DNA of 64,000 bases from Prinsepia uniflora (GCA_032719365.1 CM064867.1:66214136-66278135); one strand, 5' to 3'. Shown: positions 32,181 to 44,970, numbered from the stretch's first letter. A program made the numbers and translations. The notes: generated by a model not told the origin, from the letters alone.

Positions 32181-35100
32181 ATGAGTGCTCATCAATCTAA
32201 GCTTGATCGGCTGAGAAGACAACTTGACATCTCACCAAGCAACGCGACATTCAGAGACGCACTTAAGCAAACCGGTTCGTCCGAACCTCCATCCCCAATA
32301 TTCGGTGAGTCCAAAAGCGAGAAGAGTAATTCAGAAGAAGAACAGATTTTCAGAACACCGATAACCATGGCACGAAACCTGAGTATTCGGGAGCAGACAT
32401 GTGCAAACACAAATGGCACTACAGACTTCTGCATCCAGTATCCCGAGCCTCGAACCAACAAGAAAGATATTGAGCTTAAGAGTGGAGTCCTTCATCAACT
32501 ACCCAAGTTCCGTGGAATCAGAAATGAAGATCCACACAAACACTTAACGGAGTTCCAATTCATCATTAGTAGTATGTGTCCAGATGATGCGGACTTGGAA
32601 ATCATGAAGCTGAAAGCTTTCCCGTTGTCCTTGGAAGAAAGAGCACGGGTATGGCTTTTGGGTCTCCCACCCAATCATATTGACTCTTGGGAGAAGTTGG
32701 TTCAGGAGTTTCTTACCAAGTATTTCCCTGCCTCAAAGATTACGGTCTTAAGAAAAGAGATCACTGGAATCAAGCAGAAAGAACATGATGAGAATTTCAG
32801 CCAGTACTACGAGAGGTTTAAGGAACTTTGTTCTTTATGCCCTATTCACGGGATCACAGAAGGCTATCTTTTAACCTACTTTTACGAAGGACTCAAAGGT
32901 TGGGATAGAGGACTGCTCGATGCTGCAGCTAATGGATGTTTCTTAGCTCGGAGCCTAGTAGATGGTCGTGCACTACTTGAAAGCCGTGCACTCAATGATG
33001 CACAATACGAAGGTGCCGATCCTATTTCTAGAAAGGTACATGAGGTAAGTTCCCATGCTATAAATGATTCAAAGTTAGATAAGATCACCTTTATGCTTTC
33101 AAATATGCTTGAACTAAAGAAACAGGTAGCTCCAGTTTGTTCCATATGCTCTCAAGGCCATCTTGAGGAACAATGTCCCTACACTGCAAGGGAGGAAGAC
33201 TCCGGAACTGAAATGGCACATGCCATTGGAGGCTTTCAAGGAGGGCCAAGGACCCAAGGTTACAGTTGGAGAGATCCGAACAATGTCCTAAATCCTCAGC
33301 ACATGTCGACCGGGCCAAACCGTGTCCAAGACCAGTTCCCAAGGCCCACATGGCAACCAAAGCCCCCGGTCCCATTTTCTAACTTTTCTCATAATCATGC
33401 AAATAATCATACTTCTTCATCTTCTAATCCTGATTATGATAAAATGCTGGCTGCTCTTTCCCAAGGGCAGCAAACACTAATGGCGTCAACTCAGGCTCTT
33501 GTCACAGGTCAGCAAAATCAACAAAAAGACATCGCTGATCTCAAGGACCAAATGGGCAAGGTCGTGGACTTCATTGGTAAGATCCAAGCTAGCGGGGTGC
33601 TTCCTCCTCAACCTACACCCAACCCAAATGTAAGACCTGAAGCCAATGCAATCACCACTCGAAGTGGTAAAGTGCTCGGAGAAATAGAGCCCGATCCAGC
33701 CGTTTCTGAGGCTGAAAAGCACAAGGTGGCAACTAAGACCACCACGACACAACCGCCAGTTCAACCTACCCACACACAAGGTAATAACCCAATCCCTTCA
33801 AGTTCGGTTGTTACTAATTCCTCGTTTGTGCATGCACCATTTCCAAGTAGGCTTGCCAAATCTAAGAAGAATGAATCTGATGAGGAAATCTTGGAGATCT
33901 TCAAAAGGGTGCAAATCAACATGCCCTTGATCGAGTGCATCAAACAAGTGCCGAAATACGCAAAATTTCTGAAAGAGTTATGCACTCCAAGGCGCCAGAC
34001 GAGGGAGAAAGAGGTTGTGATGGAGAGTGAAACAGTTTCTGCTGTAATCCAGCGTCGGCTACCCCCAAAGTTGAAGGATCCAGGGAGTTTTTCTGTTCCC
34101 TGCGTGATTGGTAACAAGTCATTTGATAAAGTCATGCTAGACTTAGGAGTATCCATTAATGTTATGCCATATTCACTATATGTTGCCCTAGGTCTAGGTA
34201 AATTACAGCTTGACGATGTTATCATTCAGTTAGCCGATCGCTCTAATGTGTATCCTAAGGGATACGTCGAAGATGTTCTTGTGCAGGTTAACCAGCTCAT
34301 CTTCCCCGCTGACTTTTATGTCCTAGACATGGAGGATTCCCCTACGAATCAAGCTCCACTAATGCTGTTGGGAAGACCATTCATGAGAACTGCCAAGACA
34401 AAGATTGATGTGTTCAATGGAACATTAACTATGGAAGTAGACGGAGAGGAGATTGGCTTCAACATTTTTGATGCCATGAGGTACCCTAGTTCCACAACTC
34501 ATACTACTTTTTCTATTGACGTGTGCACTTCTCTCGCAGAGAAACATCTTGATTCAATTCGAGAAGACACACTCAACATGATAATCCAGAAAGGAGTTGG
34601 CCTAACGCAATCAGGGGACGCCTTGGTTGTAGATACGGATTTCGAACTAGAGCCTCGAATTTGGGATGAAGTCATGACCCTAAATGTGGCCCCCAGAATG
34701 GTACATCATCAGGTACCCTCGTCACTTCCAATTAGTACTAATGCCACTCATCCTTCAGTGATTCAGGCCCCCGTTCTCGAGCTCAAAGTTTTGCCTGACC
34801 ACCTGAAGTATGCCTATCTTGGCCCGGACGACACTCTGCCCGTTATAGTGTCTTCTGCACTAACCGAGTCACAGGAGGATAGATTGATACAGGTCTTGAC
34901 GAAGTACAAGACAACCATTGGATGGACTCTATCAGATATCAAGGGAATCAGCCCTACAACCTGTGTGCATCGAATCTTACTAGAAGATGATGCAAAGCCC
35001 TCTTTCGAAGCCCAACGTCGCCTCCATCCTCCGATGATGGATGTTGTGAAACAAGAGGTCATCAAACTCTTGGATTGTGGTGTCATCTACCCAATTTCAG

Positions 35101-35363
35101 ACAGCAAATGGGTCTCACCAGTCCAAGTAGTCCCGAAGAAAAGTGGAGTCACAGTTGTTGCGAACAGTGAAGGAGAGCTAGTGCCCCAGCGAACAGTGAC
35201 CGGATACAGAGTCTGCATCGACTATCGACGTCTAAACAAAGCAACTAGGAAGGATCACTTTCCTTTGCCCTTCATTGATCAAATGCTTGAAAGGTTAGCA
35301 GGTCACTCCTATTATTGCTTTCTTGATGGTTATTCCGGGTACAATCAAATCTGTATCGCTTAA
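32181..35363 (+). CDS. gag-pol: Gag-protease-RT (N-terminal part) of the Athila-type element
   Basis: This 1,060-codon ORF begins at ATG 32181. Residues about 105-260 are Retrotrans_gag (FRGIRNEDPHKHLTEF, ARVWLLGLPP). A degenerate zinc knuckle C-x2-C-x3-H-x4-C lies near residues 321-333, one spacer residue short. ITTRSGKVLGE (about 490) marks the gag-pol linker. The retropepsin core is DLGVSINVMP (about 652), with LLGRPFMRTAKTKID downstream. RT starts around residue 920 and includes YRVCIDYRRLNKATRKDHFPLPFIDQ before a TAA at 35361-35363. The same frame continues past the stop. Confidence 0.92.
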   Translation: MSAHQSKLDRLRRQLDISPSNATFRDALKQTGSSEPPSPIFGESKSEKSNSEEEQIFRTPITMARNLSIREQTCANTNGTTDFCIQYPEPRTNKKDIELKSGVLHQLPKFRGIRNEDPHKHLTEFQFIISSMCPDDADLEIMKLKAFPLSLEERARVWLLGLPPNHIDSWEKLVQEFLTKYFPASKITVLRKEITGIKQKEHDENFSQYYERFKELCSLCPIHGITEGYLLTYFYEGLKGWDRGLLDAAANGCFLARSLVDGRALLESRALNDAQYEGADPISRKVHEVSSHAINDSKLDKITFMLSNMLELKKQVAPVCSICSQGHLEEQCPYTAREEDSGTEMAHAIGGFQGGPRTQGYSWRDPNNVLNPQHMSTGPNRVQDQFPRPTWQPKPPVPFSNFSHNHANNHTSSSSNPDYDKMLAALSQGQQTLMASTQALVTGQQNQQKDIADLKDQMGKVVDFIGKIQASGVLPPQPTPNPNVRPEANAITTRSGKVLGEIEPDPAVSEAEKHKVATKTTTTQPPVQPTHTQGNNPIPSSSVVTNSSFVHAPFPSRLAKSKKNESDEEILEIFKRVQINMPLIECIKQVPKYAKFLKELCTPRRQTREKEVVMESETVSAVIQRRLPPKLKDPGSFSVPCVIGNKSFDKVMLDLGVSINVMPYSLYVALGLGKLQLDDVIIQLADRSNVYPKGYVEDVLVQVNQLIFPADFYVLDMEDSPTNQAPLMLLGRPFMRTAKTKIDVFNGTLTMEVDGEEIGFNIFDAMRYPSSTTHTTFSIDVCTSLAEKHLDSIREDTLNMIIQKGVGLTQSGDALVVDTDFELEPRIWDEVMTLNVAPRMVHHQVPSSLPISTNATHPSVIQAPVLELKVLPDHLKYAYLGPDDTLPVIVSSALTESQEDRLIQVLTKYKTTIGWTLSDIKGISPTTCVHRILLEDDAKPSFEAQRRLHPPMMDVVKQEVIKLLDCGVIYPISDSKWVSPVQVVPKKSGVTVVANSEGELVPQRTVTGYRVCIDYRRLNKATRKDHFPLPFIDQMLERLAGHSYYCFLDGYSGYNQICIA

Positions 35364-36419
35364 AATGACCAAGACAAAACGACTTTTACTTGTCCTTTTG
35401 GCACTTTTGCCTACCGAAGAATGCCCTTCGGTTTATGTAACGCCCCAGGTACTTTCCAAAGATGCATGCTTTCTATTTTCTCTGAATACGTTGAAAAAAT
35501 AATTGAAGTATTTATGGACGATTTCAGTGTCTTTGGGGATAGTTTTGATGCATGCTTAGAACACTTAGCACTTATCTTACAAAGATGTGTCGAAACTAAT
35601 CTGGTACTTAACTGGGAGAAATGCCATTTCATGGTTAGACAAGGGATAGTCTTGGGCCATATTGTCTATGAAAGAGGAATTGAAGTCGATAAATCTAAAG
35701 TTGATACTGTGCGACACTTACCCTCTCCCACTTCGGTGAGAGGAATCCGTTCATTTCTTGGTCACGCAGGATTTTATAGAAGATTTATCCAAGACATCTC
35801 CCACATTGCAAGGCCCTTGTGCCGACTGCTTCAGAAGGAGACACCCTTCGTCTTTGATGCAGACTGTCAGGAAGCTTTTGAGAAGCTTAAAAATCTCTTA
35901 ACCACTGCCCCCATTCTTTGTGCCCCTGATTGGTCATTACCCTTTGAACTAATGTGCGATGCCTCTGATTTTGCAGTTGGAGCCGTACTCGGACAAAGGC
36001 GGGACAAGAAGCCCTACGCCATCTACTATGCATCCAGAACCTTGAATGATGCCCAGATGAACTACACCACTACAGAAAAGGAGTTGCTTGCTGTTGTATT
36101 TGCTTTAGATAAATTTCGCTCTTATCTACTTCGAACTAAAGTCATTATTTACACTGATCATGCAGCACTGAAGTATCTCCTAGCCAAGAAGGAAGCGAAA
36201 CCAAGACTAATCCGATGGATTCTTCTTCTTCAAGAGTTTGACATCGAGATTAAAGATAAGAAAGGCGTAGAGAACGTGGTGGCAGACCATTTGAGTCGCA
36301 TTGCACATGAGCAAGATCCTGTGGCGATTCAAGAGATGTTTCCAGACGAACAACTCTTTAGAATCGAGGGAGGTACTCCTTGGTATGCTGATATTGTCAA
36401 TTATTTAGTCACCAAGTAG
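35364..36419 (+). pseudogene. pol: RT (C-terminal part) and RNase H of the Athila-type element
   Basis: This continues the upstream frame after the TAA. MPFGLCNAPGTFQRCM and the catalytic FMDD (EVFMDDFSVFG) are present, then LGHAGFYRRFIQDIS of the connection region. RNase H shows its acidic positions in CDASDFAVGAVLG, TEKELLAV and YTDHAALKYL. It ends at TAG 36417-36419, directly after NYLVTK, where related proteins continue. Confidence 0.9.
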
Positions 36420-37672
36420 TTGCCCACAACCCTCTCCCGTGCACAAAAAGATAAACTTAAAAAGCATGCTAGGCACTATATTTGGGATGAACCTTATTTG
36501 TGGAAACACTGTGCAGATTTATTGATTAGGAGATGTGTCCCTGATATTGAACATAGGTCAGTCCTAGAGTTCTGCCATTGCCATGCTTGTGGAGGCCATT
36601 TGGATCTAGAAAAACTGCACTCAAAATCTTAGAATCTGGACTATATTTGCCCACACTTTTTAGAGATGTACATTCATTCTGTTTAGCCTGTCATAAATGT
36701 CAGAGATCAGGAAACTTAGGACGAAGGGATGAAATGCCACAACATTATGTTCTTACTGTTGAAATATTTGATGTTTGGGGTATCGATTTTATGGGTCCGT
36801 TTCCTCAATCTAATGGCTATCTCTATATCTTACTTGCCGTTGATTATGTATCGAAATGGGTGGAAGCTAAGGCCACCAGGACTAATGACTCTAAAACTGT
36901 TACAGATTTCCTCAGAACTAACATTCTTTCTAGGTTTGGGATCCCGCAGGTCCTAATAAGTGATGGAGGAAGTCATTTCTGCAACAAGACCATTGAAGCT
37001 TTAATGAAACGGTATGGTGTCACTCACAGAGTCTCTACGCCTTACCATCCTCAAACGAATGGAATGACGGAAGTCAGTAATAGAGAGATCAAGAAGATAT
37101 TAGAGCGAACCGTGGGTCCTAATCGTAAGGATTGGAGCCAACGGTTGGATGATGCACTTTGGGCATACAGGACGGCATATAAAACACCTATAGGAATGTC
37201 TCCCTATAGGTTGGTGTACGATAAAGCATGTCACCTTCCGGTGGAACTAGAGCATAAAGCATGGTGGGCCGTCAAAACTTTCAACATCAAGCTAGATGAT
37301 GCCGGTCTGCATCGAAAGCTCCAGCTGAGTGAGCTTGAGGAAATCAGAAATGATGCATTTGAAAACACTCTGATCTACAAAGAAAAGGCAAAGGCATTTC
37401 ATGACAAACAGATCAAGAGTAAAGCATTTGACATTGGCCAGAAAGTTTTGTTGTTCAATTCCCGGCTTAGACTCTTTCCAGGTAAATTATTCTCCAGATG
37501 GGTAGGTCCTTTTGTTGTTACTAATGTGTTTGCCCATGGAGCTGTACAGATCAAAAGCATTGAAACGGGAAAAGAGTTCAAGGTCAATGGCCACCGATTG
37601 AAGCCTTACATCGAGGCAATTGGAGGACACGATGTGGAGTCAGACAGAGTACTTCTACGTCCCATCAGATAA
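36420..37672 (+). pseudogene. pol: Integrase of the Athila-type element, frameshifted
   Basis: In the upstream frame YIWDEPYLWKHCADLLIRRCVP leads into the H2C2 zinc-binding region. A 1-nt deletion near 36597 then shifts the frame, and the rest reads from 36578 to 37672. The catalytic residues remain: Asp in WGIDFMGPFP, Asp in LISDGGSHFCN, and Glu in NGMTEVSNREIKK. MSPYRLVYDKACHLPVELEHKAWW is diagnostic of the Athila/Tat branch. No chromodomain follows. Confidence 0.9.
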
Positions 37673-39639
37673 AGAATTTGGTCTAGGCTGGATGTACGTT
37701 AAACTTCAAGCGCTTGTTGGGAGGCAACCCAATGTGTTCTCGAGTGTGAAGGAGTCATCAACACAGATTTGCTTTCTTTCAACCCTTCACTCTCTTTTAC
37801 TTTGTTTATGTTTTTCTTTCTTACTTCATTTTCTTAAATCATCTTCCTTACTTTGATTCTATGTTTAATTATTTCGAATTTTCCTACATTGAGGACAATG
37901 TAGAATTTAAGTGTGGGGGAATGGTTTACAAATTTATTTGTGCATTTGAAATTGTTTTATTAAGTCTTTCTTAATTTGCAATTGTTTTATTTCTTACTTA
38001 CGAAAAAAAAACAAGAAAAAAAATTTACTGTTTTAAATCTTTTTGTTTTAACTTAGTATTTTTATGAGGTTTTTTTTTTATTTTGTGCAATTGAAATTGT
38101 TTTATTAAGTCTTTCTTACGAAAAAAAAATTAAAAAAAAATTTATTGCTTTCTTGAGTCTTTTTGTTTTAACGTAGTGTTTTTACGAGTATCAAGTTGCC
38201 CTTTAACTTGTCAATGATATAAATGAACGAAAATGATTATGTTATGGCTATAAAGTTGATCATTACAACTTGAATTTGTTTGTTAATATTTTGTGATTAA
38301 GTGTTATAACTTGAAGATAATGCATGTAAATTGGTACATAAATGAGCATGATATGATAAGTATGAATCATTTGAACCTTATGTGAGCTTTAGAACTTTAT
38401 ATACATCTTTGATGAGTGATTCATAAGTTCTTTGTTTAAATTGATATACATATGCCTCATAACTGCTTGCCATAGCTTTTAATGAACTTTAGAGTACTAT
38501 AACTTATTCTATGTGATTTTCAAAGCTTTTAAGTCAATAAACTCTCTGATTTTGGAAATGATTAAGGCAGTAGGGTTAACACTACAAATTCAAACATCCA
38601 TGTTCCCTATTTTGTGCGCACAAGTTACGACCCCCTTAGTTTTAACCCTTTTGAGCCCACATTCAGCCTTTCTTTCATCACCATGATTATCTAAACACTT
38701 GAGCTTAGTATAGACATCTTTTACCTTTGTTCCAAGGACTCGCTTGAAGACATAATGATTGTGTAAAGAGAAAATGATGATATTGAAAGACTTTTATGTG
38801 TATTTTGTGGATTTACTTACTCAAACATTGTTGTATTTTTGACACATGTTATTACCTTGATATAAAAAGAAAGAAAAAAGAAAGAGATATATTGAGTTTT
38901 TATCAAGGTAATAAGGTTTGATTATGAATGTTTGAGTTAAGTCCTTTACATTTGTAAATCCGACACAAAGAATGAATTCGAGGCCCAACAAGATGAAATT
39001 AGGCCTATGTTCGAAGGGATGGATCACTGACATCATTGCACTAAGGTTGGGAAGCTATGATACGTTTTGGGAGTCTATTGAGTCTTGGAACGAATTGAGC
39101 ACCACTTGTCCTATATTTTCCTTGCCTCTAAACTTTGTCCCATTACAACCTTCGTAAAGACCTTATGATCCTTAAGATGGTAAATTTTGATTAGTGGAGT
39201 CAATCACTTGAGTAAGCTTATGGTTTTGGTTCATTTGTGCAAGTATGTTTTGTTTTTATCTTGAGGTGTTTGTTTGAAATTTTGCAAAAGTACTTCATTT
39301 CGATTATGTGAGTATTTCTCACATACTTTGAGTGCAAACACAAACCCTCACAAATTGAGTGAATTTTTGAGTGCATATCCTTGTGAGTTGATTCATACTT
39401 GTCTTATTCATGCAGAACTCCATTTCACCATATTTACTCATTATCTTACTTGTTAAACATTTTGTTACCATGTATTAACTCTTGAATTCCATTTGCTTAA
39501 ATGTTTTAAGTGAAAACCTTTAATGCCATGATTATAACAATGAAATTTGAGACAAATGGTTAAGGGTCTACTTGTTTTGAATTCGTAGTTTGATTTTAGT
39601 ATTTTCTAGGGACTAGCAAAGTTTAAGTGTGGGGGTATT
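37673..39639 (+). other. 3' non-coding tail with two polypurine tracts
   Basis: No env-like ORF was found. GCGCTTGTTGGGAGGCAACC near 37710 is a conserved sequence after pol in this group. TTTAAGTGTGGGGG occurs at about 37906-37919 and again at 39622-39635, directly before the LTR. The second is the functional PPT; the first is an internal copy of the same motif. The rest is AT-rich. Confidence 0.8.
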
Positions 39640-41564
39640 TGATAGGACGTTAAATAAGCATTATTTTATATTATTTTATACCCTTTATACTTGACTTTTA
39701 ATATTAAAATATTAAATAAATTGATAAAATAATTTATTTTGTGATTTTTATGTTTAGAAAAATAAAGTTTGTAATTTGGAGCATTTTGGTGAAAGCATCG
39801 TCTCGATCGGAATTATAACGAATAAATTTTGGACGAAATTCAGTGAATTAATTAATTTAGTTATAAATTAAATTAATTAATTATTTGTTTTGCAGCCCAA
39901 TCAAATACTGGCCCAATCCGTGCAGCAGCCCAGATTACCAGCCCAAGCCCAGTGGATCATTGCAGCCCAGCGAAAAAAGAAAAAGAAAAAAAGAAGCCCA
40001 GTCCACTGCGCAAAGCCCGGCGCGTCAGCCAAATCCGGCCCAAAGCAGACGGCCCAGGCGCTCATCTGATTGCCCCAGCCCAGAGATCAGTTTCCGCACT
40101 CGCTCACCGACTCCCAGGGTTTCCGCTCGGTGCGCGTGCGCTGAACCTCAAACTTCCTCTTCAGCAGGCGCCTGCCGACCGCCACAGCGCCTCTTCAGTG
40201 GCTTCTGGCCGAATTTGGGAGTGATTTTCAGCTGCTCTCTGCTGGACTTTTTTCCAGCAGCTTCCACTCAACTTCCACCAAATTTCCATTCACTTTCCAA
40301 CCCAATTTTACAACTTTACAACTCAAACCACTTCTAAACATCATCACAAATCTTTATTAGTCATCATTCCATTATTTAACATTTTTTATTGTATTTTTAT
40401 ATTATTTTTGGTAGCTTTCTCCACCTATAAATAGGGTTTCAATTCACTTGTTGAAACACACCTTCTTTGAGGCACACATTTGAGCCTTCTTTGAGAGAAA
40501 CTTTGGCAAAGTATCTCCAATACAAAGTTTAGAGTTTGAGTTCATATTTCCCAAGTTTATTTCCTCCATCTTCATAAGGTTCCGTCCGCTGTCGGAGAAT
40601 CGTATGAATAACAATCCATTATTTTCACCCACCTTGAAAGTGTAACAATTACTCTCCATTTACTCAAACTCTCATTTTTGTTATTGGTTTTGATTATAGT
40701 TCAATATATGTGAGGTTTTTCTTACTAATATTTGTAAGTGTTAGATGCAATCTCCATGTGTCTTACTTTATGAATTTTAGTTATTTTATACATTTTAGTG
40801 TTTCATACTTCAATTCAATATTAAGTATTTTATCCGCTGTCGGTGCATTTAAAGTAGAATTGAAGAGACTTAATGTTGATCGCTGTCGGCACATTCAGTC
40901 AAAAACAAAAGGTGAATCATATTGTAAGTGTTGTCCGCTGTCGGTGCATTTATAGTATTGAAAATGTATGAAGGTAATTAAGACGATTAAGGTAAAATTT
41001 CGTGATTGATTTAATATTTGCAATTATTAGAGTGTTGGTAAGATTTGTGTTTTAAGAAGGTCACTTGTACATGAATTAGAATAGAAGTAAAATTAGTTTA
41101 TCTATGCTTTTACTTATTTACATAATCACAAACCTTTTCAAAACCCCCCTTTTTATTCTTTATTCTTTTATTCTTTTAATTTTTATTCTTTATTCTTTTA
41201 TTCTTTCATACTTTTAGTTTATTAGTCTTTGATTTTTTCATTTCTTTATTCTTTTATTCCTTTACTCTTTAATTTATTGATTCTTTGATTAGTTAATTCT
41301 TTAATTCTTTAATTCTTTAATTCTTTAATTCTCTATTCTTTTATTCTTTAAGTCATTAATTCTTTAAATTGTTAATTCTTTGATTATTTAATTCTTTAAT
41401 TAATTATTCTTTTATTCATCTCCCACTAACACATTATTAATGTCCCTACTTTCCCCGGTTAAGAACGATCCCTATTTATCAATACTACATCTACACAAAA
41501 AGGGTTTAAATTGCATAACACTCGAATTACATGTTTAATTTAATGCGTAGTTTGGGCGTAGTCA
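39640..41564 (+). repeat. 3' LTR of the Athila-type element
   Basis: TGATAGG...GTCA, 1,925 bp, uninterrupted. It supplies the empty-site reference for the solo LTR in the 5' copy. TATAAATAG is at 40426-40434. Confidence 0.93.
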
Positions 41565-42159
41565 ACAGGACCCACCCCCAATCCCTCGGGATTAAGCGCT
41601 AAGTCCTGCTCCCGTCTAACCTACGCATGACACGAAGGCTACCCCAACGTCCAACCTCCATTTGACACGTAAGTCAGACAAGGGCTTCTCGATCCGACCG
41701 TGCAAAAACTTCTGAACTTCCCAGAGTGTACGGAAAACTACTGTGGATCTCGTGTGTGATGTCTCTGTCTCTCTCGACCAACAGCCCGCACCGCTACAAC
41801 CTGGAGGGTATCGAAAACACAAAAGGACTGTGAGTGGACAAAAATAAGTATAAGTTTAAAACAGTTATCCGAAAACACAATTATATTTATACCCTCCGTT
41901 TTGAAAACCAATGCATGCATATCAAATTCATGTCATAAAACCATTCAATATTCCAATTAAGTAAACCATGTAAGAGAAACCGGATACAGTTTCCATTTCT
42001 CAAATCCCGGGCATCAGCCCAAAACCATCGAAAACCATTTCATCCGAGCATAGCCCAAAACATCGGAAAACCTTTATTGAAAACCATCAACATCAAATCT
42101 CAGTGAAAACCCAAAACATATTTGAAACCACATTTCCATCCATCGAACCTGCTGGATCT

Positions 42160-42365
42160 ATCCGAGTCTTTAAACTCAATCCAAGCCTCAATATAATCCG
42201 AGTCTTTAAACTCCCGAGTCTTTAAACTCAACAGGCCTACGGGGGAAAAATCATAATATCCGAGTCCTTAAACTCCAGAGTCTTTAAACTCAAATCCGGG
42301 TCTTTAAACCCAATCCGGGCCCGCCCCCGTCATATCATATCCGGGTCTTTAAACCCAATAACCAG
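42160..42365 (-). repeat. GAGTCTTTAAACTC array in solo LTR B
   Basis: At least five GAGTCTTTAAACTC-type units plus GGGTCTTTAAACCC units, ending just before the subfamily F insertion. One unit reads GAGTCCTTAAACTC. Confidence 0.8.
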
Positions 42366-42388
42366 ATCCAGCAAATCCATTCCATGAC

Positions 42389-44970
42389 TGTAACACCCCG
42401 GAAATTCGAGGATTTTAATATTGTAATTTAATAGGTGAATTGACGTTTTTACCCTTGTGAATGGTATGGTCAAATTGTTGACTTTTTGATTCGTAGGTTA
42501 AATGGACTTTGACCTATGACCGTGACGTAGTTCGGGACGTCACGAGTCAATAGACAGGTGGCACGTCCGATTCGGACGATCAGGGAAAAAGTTATGACTA
42601 TCGGAAGTTCAGGGATATTACCGTAAGTTGGACTTCACGGGCGAAAATGTTGACTTTTCATTTGACAACTAATTTTCACATGACCCAAGGACCGTTAGGT
42701 AGGTCTCGATATCCTGAGTCCGTAGGCAGGCGGCACGCCGAAATCGGACTTCGTATGGCTGAGTTATGGGTCTAGGAAGTGAGGGGCATTTTGGTAATTA
42801 TTGAACCAGGGGCATTTTGGTCTTTTTCCCTGGTTACTGTAGCAACCGCGGGGGAACCATGGACGGCACCACCATGTGCGGTGGCTCAAACGTGCAATTG
42901 ATTATGCAATTGTGTGCTGGAAAGTTGGGAGTGTCTGATGCTTTAGAACGTGGTATGTTGCATCCACCTTGCACGACACCATTGTTAATTCAAGTTCGAA
43001 GCTTTTCGGGGAACATTTTTCAGTGGACAAATTGGACACCCACGAGCCTCTTGGACGGCTTGAAATTGTTTAAACCGATTATATAGTGTGTGAGCTTCAC
43101 TCTGGTATTGAAAGGACTAAAAATAAGAGTGGAACCAGAGAGAAACCATTTCGGGGATTTTTGGAGGGAAATCGGGAGTTTAATTTCTACGGTGTGTTGG
43201 ACCAATCTAATCGCAGAGTAAGCTTTCTGGGAGTGTTTAGAACAATACCATATCAAAATCGAAGGCAACCAGCCACGGGTGAGCTGGGACGGTGACTGCC
43301 GTGTTCAGAAGAATTTCAGAAGTTTGGACGACTACTTCCAGGTGAGTGTTGGTTCAATTGAGTGTGTTTTCCAGTTCGTTGTGATACTATGATGCTTCAT
43401 GTAAGGTTAATTTGATTTTGGTTTAGAAACCAGTGAGTTGAGGTGATCAACCCGTTTGGATGATCACGGGTCGAAGGGCCATTTAAGGATTCGATTTGGC
43501 TAATTAATAACTCAGAACTTAAATTAGATGTTTAAATAACATGTTAGGATCAAATTGGATTGAAATTGAGTAGGAATTGATGGGTAATTAACCGGGTCAA
43601 GCCGCGGGTGGCAGGCCCGAATTACAGACAAACGGGTGAAGGTGCTGACACTGTAGCTACAGTGTCAGGCGCGTGACTTTCACGCGCAGCCACTTTGGGC
43701 AGTGCGTGAGGGCGCGTTGGGGCTTATCTCCGATCACGATCAACATGACTTTTATTCCTCTCATCATTCTGAACATTGTTGGTGAATTAACCATGTTGAT
43801 CTGAGATAGTTTGAAGGGTCAGTTTAGGGCCGGTTGCCTCGGGAAACGTGTCGACGGTTTCCCCGAACCAGTTTCTGTTTCGAACTTTTTTTTTGAATAA
43901 ATATTAAGGATTTATAGTGACCCTTACGTATGAATTGAACTGACAGGAATTGTACGATAATCCCGGTATAGGTCCGTACGCGCAGATTCGCAGCGGGATC
44001 GTACAGTGAGTGGGCCCGATTTCATTAAACACTTGCATGCTCAAAATGTTTTCCGATTTACTTATTTATTCACATGCTAAAATCAAATAAACGGTTATGA
44101 TGATATGGAAATTATGGTTATGAAACGTTTCACGGTATTTGGGCTTGAGACCCGTCCGATGGAACATAAGGTTTGGTTTGGATTTTATCTATGTATAAAT
44201 ATATGCCTTGCATGTGGATATCAATAAAATGTATTTGTTACTGCACTGTATAGATCCTTCCATATGATACTGTCTCCTCCGGATGAGGTACCCCGGAGAG
44301 GTCACGGACGTCTAGTACGTCCAGCGTCTAAGACACTAAGCATCGGGGATGCTGTAACCGAACAGGGTTCGGGGATTGAACTCGGAATTGAGACCCGAGT
44401 GGCACGCGTAGCCTTGTGATTGTGACCTTATTGGGCGTCAGGGACGTCAGACATCAGGAATGTCGGGTTGGAGTGTATAGTGCAGTGACTAAAATGATAT
44501 TATGGTTTTATTATATGCCTTTTGGTTCATATTATATGATTGATGGTTTTAAATACGGTTGCATGCATGTTTGGAAAACGGAGGGGTAAATTATATGTTT
44601 TACTTATCAAATGATTTTATAAACTTGAGTTTCGGTCCACTCACCCTTAATGTTTTTGGTAACCCCTCCAGGTCGTGATACTGAGGTAGAGGAGGAACCT
44701 GAGGCTGAGGCATAGATCTACTTCTGCGTACCTGAACCCCTACTGGGTGGTGTACCCACAGGTTTATGTTAGAGTTGTGCTCGCAACTTGAAATTTTGGA
44801 TTCCATCCCTTGTCTGACATCTGTTTAATTCGGATTTGATGTATGACTTTAATTTGGTTATTTATGCATTTGATGTTTTGAGGTTAAAATTGGTATGAAT
44901 TATTGGGTGTCAGACGGGAGCAGGGCACGTCCCCATATGGTCCCAGAGAGGATCGGGGCGGGTCTTGTCA
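42389..44970 (+). repeat. Solo LTR, subfamily F
   Basis: It runs from TGTAACACCCCGG to CGGGTCTTGTCA, 2,582 bp, with a perfect TSD ATGAC (42384-42388 and 44971-44975). It shows the two W-box/TGACG modules clearly (42470-42790), a CGCG hairpin (43672-43718) and an intron-like core 44006-44671 (GTGAGTGGGC to CCCCTCCAG). The core has a different inverted-repeat set, including GGACGT-CTAGT-ACGTCC near 44306. Confidence 0.9.

Larger units (their letters stand above)
26326..41564 (+). mobile_element. Athila/Tat-branch Gypsy retrotransposon
   Basis: It is bounded by LTRs 26326-30781 and 39640-41564 (TGATAGG...GTCA) with a perfect 5-bp TSD ACAGG at 26321-26325 and 41565-41569. The LTR length difference comes from a solo LTR inserted in the 5' copy. 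Order: LTR, PBS, 1.4 kb leader, gag-PR-RT-RNaseH-IN, 2 kb tail with two PPT-like tracts, LTR. No chromodomain or env was recognised. Two in-frame stops and one frameshift make it probably inactive in cis. Confidence 0.93.
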
